Positions 1 through 5,142 of a stretch of 5,291 bases of DNA are shown in pieces. A program made the position numbers and the translations under genes. Every line of letters starts with the position of its first letter. The stretch's first letter is position 1. The notes under the pieces are model-generated. The model was not told where the DNA came from, did not search any database, and worked only from the letters and a program-made list of their open reading frames with translations. This DNA comes from Halorhodospira sp. (lineage in GTDB: Bacteria; Pseudomonadota; Gammaproteobacteria; Nitrococcales; Halorhodospiraceae): positions 1-5,291 of the forward strand of contig SKYL01000061.1 of the NCBI GenBank assembly GCA_007127935.1. The letters are read 5' to 3'.

Positions 1-833
1 CTCCATTCGGTTCCGTTCCATCGTAACACCGTTCCGCGATCTCCGACGGCAAGACCGTTGTCTCGGTCGTACAGCGATACACTGTTGAGATCGCGGAAGA
101 TCGGCGAGTCTATCGACTCCACTCGGCCGTTCTCCCAGCACAGTAGGGTACCGCGCTCGCCGACGATGAACCCGAGCCCGTCGGAGAGCGTTGCCCCGTG
201 AAGGTCACCGGTCACACCGGAGTTCACCTGACGCCAGCGACCGCCGGTTCCCGTCTCGAACGATGCGCCGAGTGCGGCCGGATCGAGCCTTTCCACCGCA
301 TCGAGCAGCGTCCCCCGTGCGTAGATACTCCCTCGCTCGCCGACGGCGAGCATTGCGCCGTCCGCGCTCGTGGCGGCGGCGAGCAAGGTGACCGAGTCGT
401 CGAGCCGTTCCGCGAACCATGTTTCTCCGTCGAAGCGCAGAACGCGGCCGGCGTCACCGACGGCGAGACCCTTCTGTCCGGCGAGCGAGACGCCGCGAAG
501 AGTTTCACCCACGCCGAGATCTATCTCTTCCCACGCGGTCTCACTGCGCCCGAGTATCGTGCCCGACTCGCCAACCGCAACGTAACGCGTACCGTCCCAA
601 GCGACTGATCGGAGCGTGTCGGGGACGATCGATTCTTCGAGCTGTACGGTCACCGGATCGTCAATCCACAGGGCACTGCCTTCGACACGGTAGTTCATTT
701 CATTCGGGTCGTGAGTGGCGATAATCGGCGCTGCAAGCGCAACTACGATGATTACGGCAACAGCGCAGAAACCGCCGAATGCCAGGGTGTCCCGTCGGAT
801 CGTGTTCCAGATCGTCAGAAGAAAGCGATTCAT
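1..833 (-). CDS. DppC-type ABC permease N-terminus fused in frame to a periplasmic beta-propeller-like domain (partial, runs off the window)
   Basis: I translated this frame by hand: ATG at 833, then 277 codons with no stop up to base 1. Residues 1-15 are a basic cytoplasmic start (MNRFLLTIWNTIRRD). Residues 16-38 are one membrane helix ending in AAPI, followed by THDPNEMN. That is the usual N-terminal helix of DppC/OppC permeases (OppC_N type), where the helix ends in AP and is followed by a DPN-like turn. In ordinary DppC the next 30-40 residues lead to a PS.EH.LGTD.LGRD motif. Here residues about 66-277 are instead a repeat domain with five copies of [AI]VG[ED]xGx[ILV][LY], described separately. 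The start is supported by GAGGAG overlapping the stop codon of the DppB gene, 9 nt before the ATG, so the two genes are tightly coupled. The rest of the permease, with its EAA loop, is not in the window. The alternative is a stand-alone membrane-anchored propeller protein; position after DppB favours a permease. Confidence 0.88.
   Translation of the reverse strand, partial: MNRFLLTIWNTIRRDTLAFGGFCAVAVIIVVALAAPIIATHDPNEMNYRVEGSALWIDDPVTVQLEESIVPDTLRSVAWDGTRYVAVGESGTILGRSETAWEEIDLGVGETLRGVSLAGQKGLAVGDAGRVLRFDGETWFAERLDDSVTLLAAATSADGAMLAVGERGSIYARGTLLDAVERLDPAALGASFETGTGGRWRQVNSGVTGDLHGATLSDGLGFIVGERGTLLCWENGRVESIDSPIFRDLNSVSLYDRDNGLAVGDRGTVLRWNGTEW
3..608 (-). repeat. Protein-level repeat array: five beta-propeller-like blades (YCF48/BNR style)
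   Basis: Within the DppC-like gene, five units share the pattern L-x-x-V/A-x(n)-G-x-AVG-[ED]-x-G-x-[IVL]-[LY], usually followed by an aromatic or W-containing strand. The cores are AVGESGTIL (residues 86-94), AVGDAGRVL (124-132), AVGERGSIY (163-171), IVGERGTLL (223-231) and AVGDRGTVL (262-270). Spacings are 38, 39, 60 and 39 residues. The long gap between cores 3 and 4 holds an extra segment of about 21 residues (around 172-197). The VGxxGTIL core followed by W is typical of YCF48/Hcf136-like and BNR-type propellers; that comparison is from memory. The array is unfinished at the window edge, so the blade count is a minimum. Confidence 0.82.
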
Positions 834-840
834 GTTTCGT

Positions 841-849
841 CGCTCCTCA
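841..849 (-). promoter_or_regulatory. Ribosome binding site of the DppC-like gene overlapping the DppB stop
   Basis: On the minus strand the bases read TGAGGAGCG. The TGA at 849-847 ends the DppB-like gene, and the overlapping GAGGAG is a strong Shine-Dalgarno sequence ending 9 nt before the ATG at 833. This fixes the start of the second permease and indicates translational coupling of the two permease subunits. Confidence 0.8.
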
Positions 850-1827
850 GCGTGCTGCGGTGTAGGTGACTCGCGGGTCGAGCCACGAGTAGATCAGATC
901 GACGATGAGGTTCAGCATGAGCACGATCGCCGCCATCAGCATGAACGAGGCCTGAGCGAGCGGATAATCGCTTGTACGTACCGCGTTGAACATCTCCAGG
1001 CCGAGCCCGGGCCAACTGAATACGACCTCGACGACAACCTGGCCGCCGACCGCAAGTCCGATCGTAATTGCCAGCTGAGTGATTACCGGAAGTAACGCGT
1101 TGCGCGCCGCATGAGCATACATGATGCGTGCCGGGCTCATGCCGCGGGCCTGGCAGAACTCGATGAAGTTCTCGCCCAACACTTCGAGCATCGTGTTGCG
1201 CATGATCAACATCGGTAGCCCCAGATAGTAGAGCCCGATGACCGTTGCCGGAAGGATCAGGTGGTGCAGAAAGTCGAGGGTGAAGATTTTGTCGAAGAAG
1301 TGTGCCGCCTCGTACGGGAATGTCCGCATACCGCTCGTCGGAAACCAGCCGAACCAGATACCGAAGACCATCACCGCGAGCATTCCGGTCCAGAACATCG
1401 GCGCCGAGCGGAGTATGAGCGCGCTCGAGATACCGCCGACCTCGAAACGCGATCCGCGTTTCCAGGCGAGCAGTACTCCGAGCAGTGGGCCGACGAGATA
1501 CGAGATAAGAATCGCCGGCAGCATAAGCGCCATGGTGTTCAGGAAACGATCGCCGACTATCCCTGCTACCGGGGCGTTGTAGTGGAACGATCGCCCGAGC
1601 TCTCCGGACAGAGCATTTCGCAGATAGATGAAGTACTGCGCGAATATGCCTCGATCGAGACCGAAACGGGCTGCGATCCGGGCGCGGTCCTCCGGTGAGA
1701 GGCCTTCGCTCACCAGTGCGACGGTCGGATCGGGAAGACCGAGCCTGAACAGAAAGAAGAGTACCGTCAGGATGATCCACATCGTGAAAACGGCCTGACC
1801 GAGACGTTTCAGAACTACGTGATGCAT
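847..1827 (-). CDS. DppB-type peptide/nickel ABC transporter permease
   Basis: Inner-membrane permease subunit of a peptide/nickel-type (PepT) ABC importer; it would pair with the DppC-type subunit encoded next to it and with ATPases not in the window. The 326 residues match the usual DppB length (about 305-340). Residues 1-28 give the basic start and TM1. Residues 29-90 are the periplasmic loop with the family text LPDP, SPEDRARIAARFGLDRG and GELGRSF. Several membrane helices follow from about 98. The cytoplasmic EAA loop that docks on the ATPase is at about 220-249 (EFCQARGMSPARI, then NALLP). The C-terminus has the conserved VVEVVFSWPGLG and YPLAQASFML segments and ends in a helix plus WLDPRV. 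No break or missing motif is seen. GGAG at 1841-1838 lies 10 nt before the ATG. The gene follows the binding protein after 51 nt and precedes the DppC-like gene by 13 nt. The transported substrate cannot be read from it. Confidence 0.94.
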   Translation of the reverse strand: MHHVVLKRLGQAVFTMWIILTVLFFLFRLGLPDPTVALVSEGLSPEDRARIAARFGLDRGIFAQYFIYLRNALSGELGRSFHYNAPVAGIVGDRFLNTMALMLPAILISYLVGPLLGVLLAWKRGSRFEVGGISSALILRSAPMFWTGMLAVMVFGIWFGWFPTSGMRTFPYEAAHFFDKIFTLDFLHHLILPATVIGLYYLGLPMLIMRNTMLEVLGENFIEFCQARGMSPARIMYAHAARNALLPVITQLAITIGLAVGGQVVVEVVFSWPGLGLEMFNAVRTSDYPLAQASFMLMAAIVLMLNLIVDLIYSWLDPRVTYTAAR

Positions 1828-1842
1828 AGTGCGCGTTCTCCG

Positions 1843-1871
1843 CGACCGGCGGCCGAAGAGGCCGCCGGTCG
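1843..1871 (-). promoter_or_regulatory. Perfect 12-bp intercistronic hairpin between binding protein and permease genes
   Basis: CGACCGGCGGCC at 1843-1854 is exactly complementary to GGCCGCCGGTCG at 1860-1871, with a 5-nt loop (TCTTC on the minus-strand transcript). It starts 7 nt after the binding-protein stop codon and ends 1 nt before the GGAG ribosome binding site of the DppB gene. No T-run follows, so it is not a standard intrinsic terminator. In binding-protein transporter operons (malE-malF is the classic case) such intergenic stem-loops protect the upstream mRNA and leave the binding protein in excess over the permeases. That role is inferred here. Because the stem abuts the ribosome binding site, it may also limit permease translation. 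Confidence 0.75.
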
Positions 1872-1878
1872 GTACGAA

Positions 1879-3498
1879 TCAATTCGGTGCGTAGATGCGT
1901 CCCTCGGAATCCCAGGTATAGCCTGCCTCTTCGAGAAGCTCTCGAGAGCGATCGAGGTCGTAGGTGTACCGGGTGATGTCCGGGTTGTGCCAGAAGGCGT
2001 TGATCGGCGCGACGACCGAGTAGCCCGGCTCGCCGAGGCCCTGCAGCAGCACGTCGATGATCGTATCGCGATCGACCGCGTACGAGAGTGCCTGGCGTAC
2101 GAGACGATCGTCGAACGGCGAACGACGCAGATTGTACGTCATGTGGTAGTAGCCGAAGTCGCCGACGCTCACCACCGTGATATCTTCTTCGTCCTCGGCG
2201 ATCTCGATCTGGCCCGGCTCCATGCGCCACGCGGTCATGTCGATTTCGCCGGTCAAGAGTCCGGTGAACACCCCCTCGGAGTCGGCATAGATTATGTAGT
2301 CGATGCCGTCGATCTCGATTCGGTCGGCGTCGAAGTGGTCCTCATAGGTGAGAAGCCGCTTGTACTCGCCGCGATCGTACTGGTCGAAGCGGAACGGTCC
2401 GCTTCCAACGGTCGGAATTTCATCCGGAGCAAGGTCGGCAGGATTCTCGATATCGGCCCAGATGTGCTGGGGAAGAATCGGAATCTGGCTGAGCGTGACG
2501 GTGATGAACGACGCAACCGGCTCGGCGAGGTTAAATCGTACCGTGTCGCCGCCGACGACCTCGATCGATTCGATGTCGGAGAGGAATGGACGGAAATAGG
2601 CGAAATCGTTATCGATGAAATACTCGTAGGTGAACTTCACGTCCTCGGCGGTCACCGCCTCGCCGTCGTGGAAGGTCATCCCGCTTCTGACCACGACATC
2701 GATGGTGGTGTCATCAACATCGACAATCTCTTCGGCTGCATACGGTATCGGCTCGATATCCGGTGAGAGACGCACAAGCTTATCGTAGTACATGCGCATA
2801 AACTTCCATCCCCAAACCGAGGTGGAATCGAGCGGATTGATGGTGTCCGGCTCCTGCGGCGTACCGATGGTAAGCATCCGATCGTCGGTCAGCGGTGTTA
2901 CCTCCAGCGGCGTCCACTCGTTGTAGAGCGATTCGCCTGCCATTACGACGAAATCGGTGAACTTCGTGTTGTTGTATCCGACGACTTCGTCACGGTAAAA
3001 GAGCACGTCGACCGGATTATCGTCGGCTGCGATCGCCTGCATCTGCTGGACGATCTGCCGCCTTCGTTCGGGATCGAACTCGCGCGACTGGGCTACGAAC
3101 AGCTCGTCGTACTCCGGATTCTCGTAGCCACCGGGGTTATTCGCGCCGAGATCGGTCTGCTCGCCGTGCAGCGTCCCGAGAAAGTGCTGCGGATCCAGGC
3201 GATCGACACGCCCCGACCAGCCGAGAATGGTCGCGTCGAAGTTCTGCTCGTCGTAGAAGAGCTGCAGCAGGCTCGAGAACTCCATCGGTGAGACGTTGAT
3301 CTGAAAGCCGAGCTCCTGCCACGCGTCGGCGATCATGAACGCCGCCTCGTAGCGGATCGGGTCGTACGACTCGGTCGTCGTGTAGATAGTGAGCTCCTGA
3401 ACCGGTTCGCCCTCGGGCTCAGCTTGCCCCCCGGCGAAGACGAACGCCGGAGTAACAAGCAACAATGCGACGGCGAGCGCCGCTATGCGTCGTATCAT
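1879..3498 (-). CDS. Periplasmic peptide/nickel-type substrate-binding protein (SBP_bac_5 family) with circularly permuted domain order
   Basis: Exported binding protein of a DppA/OppA-type ABC importer, 539 residues, a normal total length. Residues 1-22 are a signal peptide (MIRR, hydrophobic core, FVFA before GGQAE); there is no lipobox cysteine, so a soluble periplasmic form is expected. The domain order is reversed. Residues about 35-203 carry what is normally the C-terminal part: ELTIYTTTES, IADAWQELGFQINV, FDATILGWS, NNPGGYENPEYDEL, DPERRRQIVQQMQ, VLFYRDEVVGY, YNEW. Residues about 208-539 carry what is normally the N-terminal part: LTIGTPQEPDTINPLD, YYDKLVRLSPD, FHDGEAVTAEDVKFTYEY (276-293), GSGPFRF, then PFDDRLVRQALSYAVDRDTI (461-480), RSRELLEEAGYTW, ending EGRIYAPN. 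I chose the ATG at 3498 over upstream ATGs at 3576 and 3522 because it starts a standard signal peptide and has AGGAGG 6 nt upstream. The protein is very acidic. First gene of the operon; no frameshift seen. Confidence 0.93.
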   Translation of the reverse strand: MIRRIAALAVALLLVTPAFVFAGGQAEPEGEPVQELTIYTTTESYDPIRYEAAFMIADAWQELGFQINVSPMEFSSLLQLFYDEQNFDATILGWSGRVDRLDPQHFLGTLHGEQTDLGANNPGGYENPEYDELFVAQSREFDPERRRQIVQQMQAIAADDNPVDVLFYRDEVVGYNNTKFTDFVVMAGESLYNEWTPLEVTPLTDDRMLTIGTPQEPDTINPLDSTSVWGWKFMRMYYDKLVRLSPDIEPIPYAAEEIVDVDDTTIDVVVRSGMTFHDGEAVTAEDVKFTYEYFIDNDFAYFRPFLSDIESIEVVGGDTVRFNLAEPVASFITVTLSQIPILPQHIWADIENPADLAPDEIPTVGSGPFRFDQYDRGEYKRLLTYEDHFDADRIEIDGIDYIIYADSEGVFTGLLTGEIDMTAWRMEPGQIEIAEDEEDITVVSVGDFGYYHMTYNLRRSPFDDRLVRQALSYAVDRDTIIDVLLQGLGEPGYSVVAPINAFWHNPDITRYTYDLDRSRELLEEAGYTWDSEGRIYAPN

Positions 3499-3504
3499 AA
3501 GAAT

Positions 3505-3510
3505 CCTCCT
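3505..3510 (-). promoter_or_regulatory. Strong Shine-Dalgarno sequence fixing the binding-protein start
   Basis: AGGAGG on the minus strand with a 6-nt spacer (ATTCTT) before the ATG at 3498. The in-frame upstream ATGs at 3522 and 3576 would place the operator palindrome and this sequence inside the coding region and would put extra residues before the signal peptide, so 3498 is the start. Confidence 0.9.
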
Positions 3511-3512
3511 GT

Positions 3513-3536
3513 ATGATTGCATATCTATGCAATCAT
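3513..3536. promoter_or_regulatory. Perfect AT-rich palindrome, likely repressor operator
   Basis: Arms ATGATTGCATA (3513-3523) and TATGCAATCAT (3526-3536) are exact reverse complements around a 2-bp centre (TC). The site is AT-rich in GC-rich surroundings. It overlaps the proposed -10 of the binding-protein promoter and covers the expected transcription start, ending 2 nt before the Shine-Dalgarno sequence. An interrupted palindrome of this size fits a dimeric DNA-binding repressor such as a MarR-, GntR- or LacI-type protein. No regulator gene is in the window, so the family is unknown. A hairpin acting in the 5' leader is less likely given the position over the -10. Confidence 0.7.
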
Positions 3537-3560
3537 CGACGGGAGGCAAACGCATGTCAA
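3532..3560 (-). promoter_or_regulatory. Candidate sigma-70-type promoter of the ABC transporter operon
   Basis: On the minus strand TTGACA at 3560-3555 is a perfect -35. After a 17-nt spacer, GATGAT at 3537-3532 matches TATAAT at four of six positions. Transcription would start near 3525, giving a leader of about 27 nt before the ATG at 3498. The -10 is weak and lies in the palindrome, which suits a regulated promoter. Confidence 0.6.
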
Positions 3561-3710
3561 TGAACAAGCGGATCATGGAATGACGATTCGCGGTAGAGAG
3601 TGTTGCGCGATGGAAGAGGCGGAACGGGAGGCGGCAGCCCGTTCGAGCGGCGCACGGCGAGCGTGCTTCCGTAGCTGCACGCCGGGTACGGGCCGCCGCG
3701 ATCTCCGATT
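3561..3710. other. Intergenic stretch after the uracil permease gene; short hairpins, no gene
   Basis: I see no convincing coding frame here. Possible stems are GAACGGG at 3622-3628 with CCCGTTC at 3638-3644 (9-nt loop), and GCGTGC at 3661-3666 with GCACGC at 3677-3682 (10-nt loop). The second competes with GCACG 3652-3656 pairing to CGTGC 3662-3666. No T-run follows any of them on the minus strand, so a classical intrinsic terminator for the uracil permease gene is not evident. Factor-dependent termination or read-through into the ABC operon is possible. Confidence 0.4.
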
Positions 3711-4910
3711 CTACTCCGCCTTGCGCGGCAGCAGCTGATTGAGCACGATGCCGGCTACCGCCGCGACGACCATCTCGCTGAGCTCGAACCCTTCGAACGC
3801 CTCGATCGCCACGCCGCCGACGCCGACTATCAGCACGACGCTGACGACGATCAGATTTCGCGGTACGAGCAGGTTCACCCTGTTCTCGATGAGAGTACGT
3901 ATGCCGACGCCGGCGATCATCCCGTAGAGCAGAATGGACACACCGCCGATAACCGGATCGGGAATCGAGAGTATAACGCCCTCCACCTTCGGAATGAACG
4001 CCATAACGAGTGCCCAGACCGCCCCCATGCTGACCACGAATGTGGCGTAGATCTTTGTCAGGGCAAGCACGCCGATGTTCTCGCCGTAAGTGGTAAGGCT
4101 CGGACCGCCGAGCAAGCCGGATAGTATGGTTGCAACGCCGCCGCCGTAGAGCGTCGCCGGAATGCCGGGATCGGCGGTCATATCGCGGTCGATCGTGTTT
4201 CCGATCGCAAGAATATCACCGATGTGCTCGATGATGCTGACGATAGCCGCGGGAGTGACGATCAGGAGGACCTCCCAACTGAACAGCGGTAGCGTGAATC
4301 CGGGCAGGCCGAGCCACCCCGCCTCGGCTATCGGCGAATAGTCGACGATGCTGAAAAGCATCGCGGCTACATATCCGACGACGAGACCGAGCAGAATCGG
4401 TATTACGCGCAGGAACCCGCGGGCGAAGATCGCGATCGCCACTACCGCCAGCAGCGTCAGCGCGGCGACACCCCAGTTTGCCTGCGCGTTCTCGATCGCC
4501 ACCGGTGCGAGCGCGAGACCGATTACCATGATCACCGGCCCGGTTACCACCGGCGGAAAGATCCTTCGCACCCGCGCCGGTCCGACGAGCTGTACGAGCC
4601 AGCCGACGAGCACATATACAAGCCCCGCCCCGATAATACCGGCCTGCGCCTCGCGCAGGCTCAGGCGGTCTGCCGCAAGAATAATCGGAGCGATAAAAGC
4701 GAATGAAGAGCCGAGAAAGCCCGGCACACGTCCCTTTGTGAACGCGTGGAATATGAGCGTCCCTGCTCCGACCGCGAACAGCGTCGCGGAGACGTTCAGA
4801 CCGGTGAGGACCGGTACGAGCACCGTCGCACCGAGCATTGCCAGCGTATGCTGTAGCCCGATGAAGACCTGTTGCGTGGTGGAGAATCGGGATGAGATAT
4901 CTTCTGCCAT
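3711..4910 (-). CDS. uraA: NCS2 family uracil permease (UraA type)
   Basis: Inner-membrane uracil:proton symporter, 399 residues. Compared with my memory of E. coli UraA (429 residues) it is close throughout and lacks the hydrophilic C-terminal tail. Landmarks: QHTLAMLGATVLVPVL at 20-35 (TM1), GSSFAF at 67-72 (the unwound TM3 segment that lines the uracil site), RGFLRVIPILLG at 164-175, IEHIGDIL at 227-234, TTYGENIGVLALTK at 273-286, and IPDPVIGGVSILLYG at 316-330, which fits the xanthine/uracil permease family signature. Glu228 and Glu277 correspond to the uracil-binding UraA Glu241 and Glu290. The residue matching UraA His245 is Asp232 here. The start is the only methionine before TM1, with GGGGGA ending 9 nt upstream, a weak ribosome binding site. 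It has its own promoter and no pyrimidine genes beside it in the window. Other NCS2 substrates such as xanthine are less likely given the GENIG and EHIG motifs. Confidence 0.94.
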   Translation of the reverse strand: MAEDISSRFSTTQQVFIGLQHTLAMLGATVLVPVLTGLNVSATLFAVGAGTLIFHAFTKGRVPGFLGSSFAFIAPIILAADRLSLREAQAGIIGAGLVYVLVGWLVQLVGPARVRRIFPPVVTGPVIMVIGLALAPVAIENAQANWGVAALTLLAVVAIAIFARGFLRVIPILLGLVVGYVAAMLFSIVDYSPIAEAGWLGLPGFTLPLFSWEVLLIVTPAAIVSIIEHIGDILAIGNTIDRDMTADPGIPATLYGGGVATILSGLLGGPSLTTYGENIGVLALTKIYATFVVSMGAVWALVMAFIPKVEGVILSIPDPVIGGVSILLYGMIAGVGIRTLIENRVNLLVPRNLIVVSVVLIVGVGGVAIEAFEGFELSEMVVAAVAGIVLNQLLPRKAE

Positions 4911-4946
4911 CTGTCAGTGTCCCCCAATGAGTTTTTTATCTTCGGG

Positions 4947-4974
4947 AGACTACCGGTAATCGTGCCTCTGTCAA
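4947..4974 (-). promoter_or_regulatory. Candidate promoter of the uracil permease gene
   Basis: TTGACA on the minus strand at 4974-4969 is a perfect -35. After 16 nt, TAGTCT at 4952-4947 keeps the first, second and last bases of TATAAT. The leader to the ATG at 4910 would be about 30-35 nt, too short for a PyrR-type attenuator, and none is seen. Confidence 0.45.
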
Positions 4975-4978
4975 CAAT

Positions 4979-5026
4979 AAAAAGACGATAGGGGCGGGAG
5001 GCGACCGGTGAAGCTCGGCGCCCGCC
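4979..5026 (-). terminator. Possible intrinsic terminator of the upstream gene
   Basis: On the minus strand GGCGGG (5026-5021) can pair with CCCGCC (4998-4993). Inside it CG and CCG (5020-5016) can pair with CGG and CG (5007-5002) around a bulged T. A T5 run lies at 4983-4979, 9 nt after the stem. The bulges and the gap before the T-run make this non-canonical. Its position, just upstream of the uracil permease -35 and downstream of the preceding gene, is right for a terminator. Confidence 0.33.
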
Positions 5027-5055
5027 GGAATCTGCCGGCGCCCGCCGGAATCTGC
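5016..5055. repeat. Perfect 20-bp tandem duplication in the intergenic region
   Basis: Bases 5016-5035 and 5036-5055 are identical (CGGCGCCCGCCGGAATCTGC twice, head to tail). Each unit contains a small CGGCG-CC-CGCCG inverted repeat. The left copy supplies one arm of the possible terminator stem. A recent slippage duplication is the simplest reading. Confidence 0.9.
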
Positions 5056-5142
5056 GCCCCGAATACCCGGCGGTGTTTAGCTGCTATCTCCATTCCAGAA
5101 TGAGGTCTGGGAAATTCCGGACCCGCCGGTGCCGGTCGCGGT

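Noticed and set aside
198..608. Plus-strand open frame of 136 codons at the window start
   Set aside because: It is antisense to the propeller-coding part of the DppC-like gene, whose minus frame stays open for 277 codons with clear repeats.
830..2230. 466-codon minus-strand open frame overlapping the permease and binding-protein genes
   Set aside because: It is another frame of the same strand across two real genes; the product is Arg/Ser/His-rich with no membrane segments or motifs.
1819..2766. Long plus-strand open frame (315 codons) opposite the binding-protein gene
   Set aside because: It lies entirely antisense to a gene with clear family motifs and a strong ribosome binding site. The translation has no recognisable domain and shows the Val/Asp/Arg/Glu pattern typical of antisense shadows in GC-rich DNA.
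2870..2910. Binding-protein gene as two gene fragments or a frameshifted pseudogene
   Set aside because: The frame is continuous through the join, the total length is normal for the family, both segments look complete, and the signal peptide is intact; a permutation explains this better than decay.
3499..3576. Longer N-terminus for the binding protein starting at 3576
   Set aside because: It would read through the promoter, palindrome and Shine-Dalgarno sequence and put 26 residues before a standard signal peptide; the ATG at 3498 has an ideal ribosome binding site.
3622..3682. Short stems after the uracil permease gene as an intrinsic terminator
   Set aside because: Stems are 5-7 bp, some are mutually exclusive, and no T-run follows on the minus strand.
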